Shown one piece after another: positions 24,481 to 33,913 of a stretch of 64,000 nucleotides of DNA; position 1 is the first letter of the stretch, and each line of letters opens with the position of its first letter. The translations under genes and the position numbers were made by a program. Source of the stretch: Echinicola rosea (GTDB lineage: Bacteria > Bacteroidota > Bacteroidia > Cytophagales > Cyclobacteriaceae); assembly GCF_005281475.1 (NCBI RefSeq), contig NZ_CP040106.1, positions 2,322,501-2,386,500 of the forward strand, given 5' to 3'. Under the pieces are notes generated by a model. The model saw only the letters and a program-made list of their open reading frames with translations, was not told the origin of the DNA and did not search any database.

Positions 24481-25743
24481 ATGTCAATCAAACGCTCGTT
24501 ATTAAGTGTTCCCTTCAGATTTTGCAACATGGCGTTGATTTTTTCCTTTTTGTTATTAGGAATTAATGCTTTTGCTGCTGACCCTGAAGTTTCTGATAGT
24601 GAAGAAGCCATTAAGGCTGGTGAGTCACTATTTAACGCCAACTGTAAGACCTGTCACAAGCTAGATCAGAAATTTACCGGCCCAGCGCTACGAGGGGTTA
24701 GTGACCGAAGAGACATAGCCTGGATTCAGGAGTTTGTAAAGAATTCTCAAAAAGTGATCCAAAGTGGTGATGCCGCGGCGACGAAGCTTTTTGCTGAGTT
24801 TAATAACACGGTGATGCCAGCTCACCCATTCTTGAGTGATGAGGATGTGATGAGTTTGCTTTCCTACATTGAGTATGGAGGTCAGGAAGAAGCTGCTCCA
24901 GCTGAAGGTGGAGCGGATGGTGCTGCTGCCGGCGCAGCCAGTAGTGGAGTGCCTAGCGAATACCTCACCATTATTTTAGCGGTTTTGGTAGTGGTGCTGT
25001 TGTTGATCCTGATCGTATTGGGATTGATCGTTTCGGTATTGACCAAATATTTGAACAAGCAACCTTTAGAAGAGGAAGATAAGGAGTTCATCAACCAAAA
25101 GACGGATTTTAAGAAGGTACTTAAGAGTGATGCCTTTATCATTATCGTCACGGCTATTGTGGTTGCTTTGGTAGCCAAAACGGCAATTGATGGATTATAT
25201 TCAGTAGGTGTACAGCAGGGCTATCAGCCTACTCAGCCAATTGCTTTTTCCCACAAATTGCACGCAGGTGATAAGGAGATCCCTTGTCAATACTGTCACA
25301 CAGGAGTGGAGATCGGCAGATCTGCCAACATCCCTTCTCCAAACATCTGTATGAACTGCCATATGCACGTACAAAACGTAGCAGGCAAGGAAGGGGTTTC
25401 TCCTGAGATTCAGAAAATTTACGACGCAGTAGATAATAATCAGCCTATAGAGTGGGTAAGGGTACATAACCTACCTGATCTGGCATACTTTAACCACTCT
25501 CAGCACGTGAAAGTGGGCGGTATTGAATGTCAGACTTGTCACGGTCCTATTGAGGAGATGGAAGTAGTGCGCCAGCACAGTGCCCTGACCATGGGGTGGT
25601 GTATTGACTGTCACAGAAAGACAGACATCAAGACTGCTGGTAATGAGTACTATGACAAGTTGGTACAGCTGCACGCAGAATCCAAGGATGCGCTGAAAGT
25701 AAAAGACATCGGCGGTCTGGAGTGTGCTAAGTGCCACTATTAA
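24481..25743 (+). CDS. actA: Alternative complex III subunit ActA, multihaem cytochrome c with six CxxCH motifs
   Basis: 420 residues. After a signal peptide (about 1-33) there is a class I-like monohaem segment (CKTCHKLDQKFTGPAL, Cys55-His59) with a possible Met ligand in NNTVMPAHP. An Ala/Gly linker and two transmembrane helices (about 160-190 and 220-240) follow. The C-terminal domain has five more motifs: CQYCH, CMNCH, CQTCH, CIDCH and CAKCH. ActA passes electrons from the iron-sulfur subunit ActB towards ActE and the oxidase on the periplasmic side. Characterised ActA subunits are described as pentahaem, so the fused N-terminal haem domain is worth noting. It is the first gene of a 13-gene operon, 40 bp ahead of actB. 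Confidence 0.93.
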   Translation: MSIKRSLLSVPFRFCNMALIFSFLLLGINAFAADPEVSDSEEAIKAGESLFNANCKTCHKLDQKFTGPALRGVSDRRDIAWIQEFVKNSQKVIQSGDAAATKLFAEFNNTVMPAHPFLSDEDVMSLLSYIEYGGQEEAAPAEGGADGAAAGAASSGVPSEYLTIILAVLVVVLLLILIVLGLIVSVLTKYLNKQPLEEEDKEFINQKTDFKKVLKSDAFIIIVTAIVVALVAKTAIDGLYSVGVQQGYQPTQPIAFSHKLHAGDKEIPCQYCHTGVEIGRSANIPSPNICMNCHMHVQNVAGKEGVSPEIQKIYDAVDNNQPIEWVRVHNLPDLAYFNHSQHVKVGGIECQTCHGPIEEMEVVRQHSALTMGWCIDCHRKTDIKTAGNEYYDKLVQLHAESKDALKVKDIGGLECAKCHY

Positions 25744-25783
25744 TTAAAAAATCTTTTAAGAACATTCTTTTCTTTAATATAAA

Positions 25784-28700
25784 ATGAAAGAAAATAAAAA
25801 GAAATACTGGAAGGGATTAGAACAGTTGACAAACGATCCGGAATTTGTGAAGAATGCAGATAAGGAGTTTCCTGAGTACCTTCCAATCGGCGGACAACAA
25901 GAAGGGGGCGCATCCAGAAGAGATTTCCTTAAGATGATGGGTTTCAGTTTAGCAGCAGCTTCATTGGCTGCTTGTGAGGCTCCTGTCAGAAAGGCCATTC
26001 CATATGTGAACAAGCCTGTGGATGTCAATCCATCAATTCCAAACTACTACGCATCTACTTTCTTTGGAGGTGGGGAATATGCATCAGTAGTAGTGAAAAC
26101 CAGAGAAGGTAGGCCTATTAAAGTAGATGGGAACAAACTTTCTCCAGTAACTAAAGGTGGTACCAGCTCTATCGTAGAGGCCTCAGTACTGTCACTGTAT
26201 GACAAAGAAAGATTAACAAGCCCTTATAAGAATGGTGAAAAATCCGATTGGGCTACTATTGATAAAGAAGTAGCGGCCAAGCTTAAGGCGGCAGGAAACG
26301 TAAAAGTGGTGACCAATACCATTATGTCTCCTTCTTCCGAAAAAGCATTGAATGCCCTTACTGATGCCATTGGTGGTGCTGAAATCATTACTTATGACTC
26401 GTCATCAGCTTACGGGATCGTAAAGGCTAACCAAACCTATTATGGTACTTCTGTATTGCCCAATTATAGCTTCGACAAAGCCGATGTGATCGTCAGCTTC
26501 GGGGCTGATTTCTTGGGGACTTGGATTGCTCCCATCGAGTATTCCAAACAATATGCCCAAGGAAGAAAGATAAGCAAGGAGCATCCAGAGATGTCCCGTC
26601 ACTACCAATTTGAATCCAACCTGTCACTTGCCGGAGCCAATGCTGACTACAGAACGCCCATCAGGGCCTCTCAGAGTGGCTTGGCCGTATTGGCATTGTA
26701 TAATTTGCTTGCCAAAAAAGCCGGAGCTCCAGCCGTAAAAGCAGCAAGTGTCGAAATCGCACATCTGTCGAAAGCGGCAAATGAACTCTGGGCAAACAGG
26801 GGGAAATCTTTGGTAGTTTCAGGATCAAATGATCCTAATGTACAAGTAGTGATCAATGCGATCAACGATCTACTTGGCAATAACAACAATACTATTAGCT
26901 ACACCAAGTCGGTAAACTTCAAGCAAGGTAATGATGCGGCGATTGCCCAATTTACCAAAGACTTGTCGGCAGGTAGAGTGGGTGGTGTGCTGTTCTATAA
27001 CTGTAACCCTGTGTATGATACTCCACAAGGAGAAGCATTGGGGCAGGCCATCGCGAAGGCCAAAGTATCCGTGGCCACCAACGGTACCATGGATGAAACG
27101 GCTTCATTGGTACAGTATATAGCACCAGATCATCATTATTTGGAGTCTTGGAATGACTTTAACCCTAAAGCGGGTGAGTATAGCTTGTCCCAACCAGCGA
27201 TTTCTCCGCTATTCGATACACGCCAAGCTCAGGAATCATTCCTTACTTGGGCCGGTGTGGCGACCAATTACTATGATTTCCTTCAAGACAATTGGAAGGA
27301 GCTTTTTGCCGGACAGTCTGAGGTCAGTACTTTTCCGGAATTTTGGGACAGGGCCTTGTATAATGGTTTCTATTCAACACCGTTAGCCAGCGAGACGGCC
27401 GAGCTTACTCCTATAGGAGATGTCAGCAGTGCTGCTGCCGCAATTGCTAAAAACTACGCTGCGTCCAACAGTGGTGCCGAACTCGTGATGTACCAAAAAA
27501 TTGGTATCGGCGACGGTACCTATGCCAATAACCCTTGGCTGCAGGAAATGTCCGATCCCATCTCTAAAGCTACTTGGGATAACTACCTGACGGTTTCCCA
27601 AAAATGGGCGAATGAAAATGGCCTTAAAATGGTAGAAGGAGCTACACAAAAGGCTAAAATCACCGTAAATGGAAAATCACTGATCGTTCCAGTGTTGATC
27701 CAGCCTGGTCAAGCAGATGGAACCATCGGTTTGGCTTTGGGATACGGTAGAACAAAAGCCGGTAGAGTGGCCAATGGAGTAGGGGTAAACGCCTACCAAC
27801 TTCTAGATGTTTCCAAAGGCTTTGTCAATAATGAAATTACTTCCGGCGTAAGCATAGAGCTGACCGGAGATAGCTATAGAATTGCCCAGACACAGACCCA
27901 CCAGACGTATATGGATCGTGGCAATGTGATTCAGGAAGCCACCTTGCCCGAATACAAGGAAGACGCCTCTGCGGGTAGAGAAATGCCAAAAATCTACAAG
28001 GATGGTGAATTTGTAAAACCGTCTAAGATTTCACTGTGGAACGGACATAAATATAGCCAACACCACTGGGGACTTGCGATAGACATGAACTCTTGTGTAG
28101 GTTGTGGTGCCTGTACAGTGGCTTGTCAAGTAGAGAATAACGTAGCGGTAGTAGGTAAGGAAGAGGTCTTGAACAGAAGGGAAATGGCTTGGATCCGAAT
28201 CGACCGTTACTACAGCTCAGATGCGGAAGCGGGTGATTTGGAAGGGCTGGAGAAGGCTTCTGATAACCCAGAGGTGACCTTCCAGCCGATGATGTGCCAG
28301 CACTGTAACAATGCTCCTTGTGAGACAGTTTGTCCAGTAGCGGCTACCACGCACAGCTCTGAAGGGCTGAATCAAATGACTTATAACAGATGTATCGGTA
28401 CACGTTATTGTGCCAATAACTGTCCTTATAAAGTAAGAAGGTTCAACTGGTTTAAATACCATGATAACAAAGATTTTGCGCAGGTCAATGTGGCGCAGAA
28501 TGATGATCTAGGTAAGATGGTACTGAACCCAGACGTGACTGTACGCGCCAGGGGTGTGATGGAGAAATGCAGCATGTGTGTGCAGCGTATCCAAGCAGGT
28601 AAACTTGCTGCCAAGCGTGAAAACCGTAAGGTTAAGGATGGAGATATCAACGTAGCCTGTGCAGTAGCTTGTTCTACGGATGCCTTGGTATTTGGTGATT

Positions 28701-28873
28701 TAAACGATCCGAACAGCAAGGTTTCTCAGATGCTGAAAATAGAAGAGAATACTACTTCAGCAGTGAAAGAGGTAAATGAGGAAAGAGCCTATCACGTGTT
28801 AGAGGAAATCAACGTAAGCCCTAACATTTGGTACTTCACCAAGATTAGAAATAAGGACAAAAACGAAGCGTAA
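25784..28873 (+). CDS. actB: Alternative complex III subunit ActB, iron-sulfur/molybdopterin-like subunit
   Basis: 1029 residues. The N-terminus carries a twin-arginine motif (SRRDFLKMMGF) followed by SLAAC, a possible lipobox. A long domain related to molybdopterin oxidoreductases (about 70-740) follows. In characterised complexes this domain holds no Mo cofactor. The C-terminal ferredoxin-like domain has four cysteine clusters: CVGCGACTVAC, CQHCNNAPCETVCP, CIGTRYCANNCP and CSMCVQR...CAVAC, for three [4Fe-4S] and one [3Fe-4S] centre. It takes electrons from menaquinol bound by ActC and hands them to ActA. It is 18 bp upstream of actC. Confidence 0.95.
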   Translation: MKENKKKYWKGLEQLTNDPEFVKNADKEFPEYLPIGGQQEGGASRRDFLKMMGFSLAAASLAACEAPVRKAIPYVNKPVDVNPSIPNYYASTFFGGGEYASVVVKTREGRPIKVDGNKLSPVTKGGTSSIVEASVLSLYDKERLTSPYKNGEKSDWATIDKEVAAKLKAAGNVKVVTNTIMSPSSEKALNALTDAIGGAEIITYDSSSAYGIVKANQTYYGTSVLPNYSFDKADVIVSFGADFLGTWIAPIEYSKQYAQGRKISKEHPEMSRHYQFESNLSLAGANADYRTPIRASQSGLAVLALYNLLAKKAGAPAVKAASVEIAHLSKAANELWANRGKSLVVSGSNDPNVQVVINAINDLLGNNNNTISYTKSVNFKQGNDAAIAQFTKDLSAGRVGGVLFYNCNPVYDTPQGEALGQAIAKAKVSVATNGTMDETASLVQYIAPDHHYLESWNDFNPKAGEYSLSQPAISPLFDTRQAQESFLTWAGVATNYYDFLQDNWKELFAGQSEVSTFPEFWDRALYNGFYSTPLASETAELTPIGDVSSAAAAIAKNYAASNSGAELVMYQKIGIGDGTYANNPWLQEMSDPISKATWDNYLTVSQKWANENGLKMVEGATQKAKITVNGKSLIVPVLIQPGQADGTIGLALGYGRTKAGRVANGVGVNAYQLLDVSKGFVNNEITSGVSIELTGDSYRIAQTQTHQTYMDRGNVIQEATLPEYKEDASAGREMPKIYKDGEFVKPSKISLWNGHKYSQHHWGLAIDMNSCVGCGACTVACQVENNVAVVGKEEVLNRREMAWIRIDRYYSSDAEAGDLEGLEKASDNPEVTFQPMMCQHCNNAPCETVCPVAATTHSSEGLNQMTYNRCIGTRYCANNCPYKVRRFNWFKYHDNKDFAQVNVAQNDDLGKMVLNPDVTVRARGVMEKCSMCVQRIQAGKLAAKRENRKVKDGDINVACAVACSTDALVFGDLNDPNSKVSQMLKIEENTTSAVKEVNEERAYHVLEEINVSPNIWYFTKIRNKDKNEA

Positions 28874-28891
28874 ATAATAATTTTATAAGAT

Positions 28892-30256
28892 ATGCAGGTT
28901 ACTTCATCCGTACGCGAGCCGTTAGTTACGGGCGGTAAAACATACAAAGACGTCACCCATGACGTGGCTAGACAAGTGGAAGGCAAGCCAACCATCGGCT
29001 GGATGCTTGGTCTGGCAGTATCCATTGGGGTACTGTTATTGGGCAGTATTGCCGTGGGTGCCACGGTCTGGGAAGGTATAGGCATGTGGGGACTGAACAA
29101 GACCGTAGGTTGGGCATGGGATATCACCAACTTCGTGTGGTGGGTAGGTATCGGTCACGCCGGTACATTGATTTCGGCGGTATTGTTGCTATTCAGACAG
29201 AAGTGGAGAACTTCCATTAACCGGGCTGCAGAAGCGATGACTATTTTTGCCGTGATTTGTGCGGCGATGTTTCCCGTACTGCACATGGGCCGACCTTGGC
29301 TTGGAGCGTATTGGGCACTTCCGCTGCCAAACGTTTTTGGATCACTTTGGGTAAACTTTAACTCCCCATTGCTTTGGGACGTGTTTGCGATCTCAACTTA
29401 TTTTTCGGTGTCACTCGTATTCTGGTACATTGGGTTGATTCCTGATTTTGCCACCATACGTGACAGGGCTACAGGCTTGAGAAAAATAATATACGGAGCA
29501 TTGAGTTTCGGATGGACGGGAGCTGCAAAAATCTGGATGAGGTATGAAGCTGTTTCGTTGATCCTTGCCGGTTTGGCTACACCATTGGTACTTTCGGTAC
29601 ACACCATTGTATCTTTTGACTTTGCGACATCGGTAATTCCAGGATGGCACACCACGATCTTCCCTCCTTACTTCGTAGCAGGGGCCATTTTCTCAGGTTT
29701 TGCCATGGTGCTTACCTTGATGTTGATCACCAGAAAGTTATTTAAACTGGAGGATTACATTACAATGGTGCACATCGAGTTGATGAACATTGTTATTATC
29801 ATCACTGGATCCATTGTAGGTATCGCCTATATCACGGAATTCTTTATCGCATGGTATTCTGGCGTAGAAGCTGAACAATATGCTTTTATCAACCGTGCTT
29901 TTGGACCATACTGGTGGGCATACTGGTCGATGATGACCTGTAACGTGATCTCCCCTCAGCTTTTCTGGTTCAAAAAGATCAGAACATCCATTGTGTTTAC
30001 CTTTGCGCTTTCGATTGTGGTAAATATCGGGATGTGGTTTGAGCGATTTGTAATTATTGTAACCTCACTTCACAGAGACTTCCTACCGTCTTCTTGGGCG
30101 ATGTTCTACCCTACTTGGGCCGATGTTGGAGTTTACCTGTTCACATTTGGTTTATTCTTTACACTCTTCTTGTTGTTTGCGAAATTTTTCCCAGTAATCA
30201 ACATGGCAGAGGTGAAATCTGTACTGAAGTCTTCATCTGAAAAAGTAAATAAATAA
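28892..30256 (+). CDS. actC: Alternative complex III subunit ActC (NrfD/PsrC-like quinol-binding subunit)
   Basis: 454 residues with about ten transmembrane helices. It belongs to the NrfD/PsrC membrane family, with conserved blocks such as [38 protein letters not shown] and [19 protein letters not shown]. ActC is the menaquinol-oxidising membrane core of the complex. The stop codon overlaps the actD start by one base. ActF later in the cluster is a second large membrane subunit. Confidence 0.94.
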   Translation: MQVTSSVREPLVTGGKTYKDVTHDVARQVEGKPTIGWMLGLAVSIGVLLLGSIAVGATVWEGIGMWGLNKTVGWAWDITNFVWWVGIGHAGTLISAVLLLFRQKWRTSINRAAEAMTIFAVICAAMFPVLHMGRPWLGAYWALPLPNVFGSLWVNFNSPLLWDVFAISTYFSVSLVFWYIGLIPDFATIRDRATGLRKIIYGALSFGWTGAAKIWMRYEAVSLILAGLATPLVLSVHTIVSFDFATSVIPGWHTTIFPPYFVAGAIFSGFAMVLTLMLITRKLFKLEDYITMVHIELMNIVIIITGSIVGIAYITEFFIAWYSGVEAEQYAFINRAFGPYWWAYWSMMTCNVISPQLFWFKKIRTSIVFTFALSIVVNIGMWFERFVIIVTSLHRDFLPSSWAMFYPTWADVGVYLFTFGLFFTLFLLFAKFFPVINMAEVKSVLKSSSEKVNK

Positions 30257-30786
30257 TGGAAAGAGATACGAATTTTGTCCTCGGTATTTATGATGATGAG
30301 GATGTTTTGAAAGAAGCTGTAACCAAAGTGCGAGAGAGTGGAGTGAAAATCCATGAGGTGTTTACCCCATACCCTGTACACGGTCTGGAAGATGTGCTAG
30401 GATATAGAAGAAGTAGATTACCTATTGCTGCTTTCTTGTTTGGGTTGTGTGGGACATGTTTGGCTTTGGCCATGCAGCTTTTGATGATGGCAGTGGATTG
30501 GCCAATGATCATTGGTGGTAAAGACCATGCGGCCATTCCTGACTTTATTCCGGTTACTTTTGAGCTTACTGTACTGTTGGCTTCTTTTGGAATGGTAGGG
30601 GTGTTTATGGTGAGCAGCGATCTTAAGCCTTGGGCCCAGCCTAGAATATTTGATAAAAGAAGTACTGACGACAAGCACGTGATGGCGATCGATATTGCTG
30701 TAAATTCCGGCTTGGAAGAAGCTAAGATTAAAGAATTGCTGGAAGCTTCAGGAGCTTCAGAAGTGAATAATAAAAGTTTTGAATAG
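30256..30786 (+). CDS. actD: Alternative complex III subunit ActD (DUF3341)
   Basis: 176 residues. The soluble N-terminal part (FVLGIYDDEDVLKEAVTKV, VHEVFTPYPVHGLEDVLG-like) is followed by two transmembrane helices (about 55-80 and 95-118). This is the DUF3341 layout of ActD, a small membrane subunit packing against ActC. The C-terminal 40 residues are acidic and helical. The start overlaps the actC stop by one base, so translation is coupled. Confidence 0.93.
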   Translation: MERDTNFVLGIYDDEDVLKEAVTKVRESGVKIHEVFTPYPVHGLEDVLGYRRSRLPIAAFLFGLCGTCLALAMQLLMMAVDWPMIIGGKDHAAIPDFIPVTFELTVLLASFGMVGVFMVSSDLKPWAQPRIFDKRSTDDKHVMAIDIAVNSGLEEAKIKELLEASGASEVNNKSFE

Positions 30787-30803
30787 TAGGTAACGAAAAA
30801 GAT

Positions 30804-31430
30804 ATGAAAATTTTAAAATCCATATATTTAGTTGCGCTTTCCGCTGCTTCATTGGGAGTAGTATCTTGCGGGGCTTCAGGAGATGATCAGGGGCTGGAAT
30901 ATGCACCGCAGATGTATCACTCCGTAGCTTACGAGCCGCTTACCCAAATTCAAGACGAAGCGTCTGGAAGCTGGTTATCCAACAGAGAGGATGGTAAGGG
31001 TGAATTTTACAACAGTAATATTTACAACCCCCATAATATGAATATGAGGGAGCCTGTTCCCAATACAGTAGCCAGGAACAAGTACGATATGCTTCCCTAT
31101 AGATTGGGGGTAGCAGACCTAGCGGCTTCGGACAGCATTGCCAACCCTATCGAATTCAATGATGAGGTATTGGCAGAAGGCCAGCAATTGTTTATGCAAT
31201 ATTGTCTTCCCTGTCATGGTGCTGGAGGGGAAGGCGACGGTAAAGTAGGTGAAGTAATTGGTGGTGTGGCCAACCTAAAAGGTGGTGCATACATTAACCT
31301 TACAGAAGGACACATTTTCCATGTGATCACGCACGGAAAAGGTAGGATGGGAGCCCACGGCTCGCAGATTTCTCCTGAGAGAAGGTGGAAAATTGTTCAC
31401 TATGTTAAACAAGAAATTCAGAAACAATAA
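30804..31430 (+). CDS. actE: Alternative complex III subunit ActE, monohaem cytochrome c lipoprotein
   Basis: 208 residues. The signal sequence ends in a lipobox (SLGVVSCGASG), so the mature protein should be a lipid-anchored periplasmic cytochrome. The single haem motif is CLPCHGAGGEGDG near residue 131. A probable axial Met lies in HGKGRMGAHG. ActE is the likely exit point to the caa3-type oxidase or a soluble cytochrome. It sits 17 bp after actD and 2 bp before actF. Confidence 0.93.
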   Translation: MKILKSIYLVALSAASLGVVSCGASGDDQGLEYAPQMYHSVAYEPLTQIQDEASGSWLSNREDGKGEFYNSNIYNPHNMNMREPVPNTVARNKYDMLPYRLGVADLAASDSIANPIEFNDEVLAEGQQLFMQYCLPCHGAGGEGDGKVGEVIGGVANLKGGAYINLTEGHIFHVITHGKGRMGAHGSQISPERRWKIVHYVKQEIQKQ

Positions 31431-31432
31431 TA

Positions 31433-32833
31433 ATGGCGCACGTTACAAATTTTAACCTGGATCAGAAATTTGACTTCACGGCAGCCCTGAAAAAGTCCAT
31501 CTTTATCATGGGAGGAATTGGGTTGCTCTTGTTAGTCGTTGGGCTCTTCACAGCAGGTGGTGGAGATCACGGGCATGGAGATGCCGGTCACCAGACCGAG
31601 CATGTAGAGCCTGCGGTAGGACATGGGGATGATCACCATGCAGAAGCAAGTAGCCATGAAGAGCATGGAGGAGCGCATGCAGAATCGGGTCATGAAGAAG
31701 CTTCCCATGGAAGTAGCCCTACATTAAAGCGCTTCTTTGCTAACCTTTGGATCAACAACGTATATTTTGCAGGAATCGCCATTATTGGAGTATTCTTCTT
31801 TGCTATACAGTATGCTGCACAAGCAGGCTGGGCTACGGCCATCTTGCGGGTGATGATCTCTTTTGGTAACTGGCTGCCTTTTGCTGCAGTTGCCATGATA
31901 GCTACCTACTTTATAGCTGGACACGATTTGTTCCACTGGACACACAGTGATCTGTTTAATCCAGAAAGCAGCCACTACGATAGCATCATCGACGGTAAAG
32001 GAGGCTTTTTCTACTGGCCATTGGCAAAAGGAAGCTTTCCGATCTTCTGGCTGGTGAGAATGGTTGTTTTCTTCGGTTTGTGGATTTTCTTTTTCAATAA
32101 ACTTAAAAACCTTTCCTTCCAAGAAGACATTAACGGAGGAGATAGCTACTGGTATAAAATCAGAAAATTCTCTGCTATTTTCTTAGTAATCTTTGCCGTT
32201 TCTTCTTCCATCAGTTCTTGGGATTGGGTGATGTCCATTGACACGCACTGGTTCTCTACCTTGTTTGGATGGTATGTCTTCTCCTCATGGTTTGTAGCTG
32301 GATTGTCTTCAATCTGCCTGGTAACCATTATGCTGAAGGAAAGAGGTTACTTGGAGATGTTTAATGAAAACCATCTTCATGACCTTGGTAAATTTATCTT
32401 TGGGTTTTCGATTTTCTGGACTTACCTGTGGTTTTCACAGTTCCTATTGATCTATTATGCCAATATTCCAGAGGAATCCGTTTACTTCATTGAGCGTCTG
32501 ACAAGTGACAAGTACAGTGGCTTCTTCTTTGCCAATCTGATATTCAACTTTGTGATACCGTTTTTGGTGTTGATGACCAGAGATTCAAAAAGACATTTTG
32601 TTTTCTTGAAGGTGGTTTGTACGATCATCATTATTGGTCACTGGTTAGATTTCTTCTTGATGGTTCAGCCAGGTACATTGGGACACAATGGCGGCTTTGG
32701 TCTTATGGAAGTAGGCATGTTCTTGTTATATGGTTCTGTGGTGATCTTTGTGGTATTGAATGCTCTTTCTAAGAATAACCTTATCGCTAAGAATCATCCA
32801 ATGCTGGAAGAGACATATCATCATCATATTTAA
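31433..32833 (+). CDS. actF: Alternative complex III subunit ActF, with a histidine-rich N-terminal insert
   Basis: 466 residues, about ten transmembrane helices, related to ActC but lacking its conserved quinol-site residues. After the first helix there is a very His-rich segment at about residues 43-103 (for example DHGHGDAGHQTEH, GDDHHAEASSHEEHGG). The body shows AGHDLFHWTHSDLF, WDWVMSIDTHWFSTLFGWY and a C-terminal YHHHI. The His-rich loop could bind copper or zinc next to an oxidase that needs copper, but that is inference. It lies 24 bp before ctaC. Confidence 0.92.
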   Translation: MAHVTNFNLDQKFDFTAALKKSIFIMGGIGLLLLVVGLFTAGGGDHGHGDAGHQTEHVEPAVGHGDDHHAEASSHEEHGGAHAESGHEEASHGSSPTLKRFFANLWINNVYFAGIAIIGVFFFAIQYAAQAGWATAILRVMISFGNWLPFAAVAMIATYFIAGHDLFHWTHSDLFNPESSHYDSIIDGKGGFFYWPLAKGSFPIFWLVRMVVFFGLWIFFFNKLKNLSFQEDINGGDSYWYKIRKFSAIFLVIFAVSSSISSWDWVMSIDTHWFSTLFGWYVFSSWFVAGLSSICLVTIMLKERGYLEMFNENHLHDLGKFIFGFSIFWTYLWFSQFLLIYYANIPEESVYFIERLTSDKYSGFFFANLIFNFVIPFLVLMTRDSKRHFVFLKVVCTIIIIGHWLDFFLMVQPGTLGHNGGFGLMEVGMFLLYGSVVIFVVLNALSKNNLIAKNHPMLEETYHHHI

Positions 32834-32857
32834 TACGTATCCGAAAAAGATAGAATT

Positions 32858-33886
32858 ATGTACGGATTTCTTATAGCACTAGGTGTTTTAGTATTAGTAT
32901 CCATCATTTGGATGGTTTATAGGATACAAACGTTGGTTTCGGTAGTCAAGGGTTCAGATAAAAAAGTGGCTACGGGAAGCAATAAAGTCAATGCAGCTTT
33001 ATTTATTCTCTTTTTGATAGGAGCTGGAGGCTTGTTTTTTTGGTATTCTTTTAAAGAATTCGATAATTATCATTTGCCAATTGCATCTGAGCATGGGGTG
33101 GTGACGGACAACCTTTTCTGGGTCACTACGGCGATTACCGGTGTGGTATTCATCATTACACACATTCTTTTGTTCTGGTTCAGTTATAAGTACCAGTACA
33201 AAGAAAGCGCCAAAGCCTCTTACTTTCCTGAGAATAACAAATTGGAGATCATCTGGACCTTGGTACCGGCCTTAGTGCTGACCGTATTGATTGTGTATGG
33301 CTGGAAATCCTGGACGGACATTACGGCACCTGCACCTGAAAATGCACACGTAGTAGAGGTAATGGGATATCAGTTTGCTTGGGAATTCAGATACCCCGGT
33401 AAGGATCAGCAGTTGGGGAAATATGATTATCGGTTGATCGATCCTTCTAACTCCAGGGGCATCGACTTTACAGATAAGAATTCCTTGGATGACTTTCCTG
33501 CTCAAAAGGTCGTGATCCCCAAGGGTGAGCCTGTGCTTTTTAAAATCCGTTCCAGAGATGTATTGCACTCCGTGTTTGCGCCTCACATGAGGTTGAAGAT
33601 GGATGCAGTGCCTGGTATGCCAACAAGATTTTGGTTTGTACCTACGAAGACAACTGCTGAAATGAGAGCGGAGCTAGGTGATGAAGAGTTTGTTTATGAG
33701 ATCGCTTGTACCGAAGTGTGTGGTGGTGGCCATTTCTCCATGAGAAGAGAAATCGAAGTGGTAGAACCAGAGGAGTATCAAAAGTGGTTTGCTGAGCAGC
33801 AGACATTTATTGAGATGGATCCATCGTTGGTAGCTGATGCTCCTGCAGAAATCCAGGAACTGGCTCAGATACAAAGTGGAGAATAA
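32858..33886 (+). CDS. ctaC: Cytochrome c oxidase subunit II
   Basis: 342 residues. The protein has an N-terminal helix, two further helices (about 45-65 and 85-110) and a cupredoxin domain. The Cu(A) site is intact: VLHSVFAPHMRLKMD supplies a His, and ACTEVCGGGHFSMR supplies the two Cys, the second His and the Met. The aromatic YQFAWEFRYPG stretch is the electron entry region. No cytochrome c domain is fused at the C-terminus, so the electron donor must be ActE or a separate cytochrome. It is 27 bp upstream of ctaD. Confidence 0.96.
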   Translation: MYGFLIALGVLVLVSIIWMVYRIQTLVSVVKGSDKKVATGSNKVNAALFILFLIGAGGLFFWYSFKEFDNYHLPIASEHGVVTDNLFWVTTAITGVVFIITHILLFWFSYKYQYKESAKASYFPENNKLEIIWTLVPALVLTVLIVYGWKSWTDITAPAPENAHVVEVMGYQFAWEFRYPGKDQQLGKYDYRLIDPSNSRGIDFTDKNSLDDFPAQKVVIPKGEPVLFKIRSRDVLHSVFAPHMRLKMDAVPGMPTRFWFVPTKTTAEMRAELGDEEFVYEIACTEVCGGGHFSMRREIEVVEPEEYQKWFAEQQTFIEMDPSLVADAPAEIQELAQIQSGE

Positions 33887-33913
33887 GATATTAATTGATA
33901 TAATAACATAATT

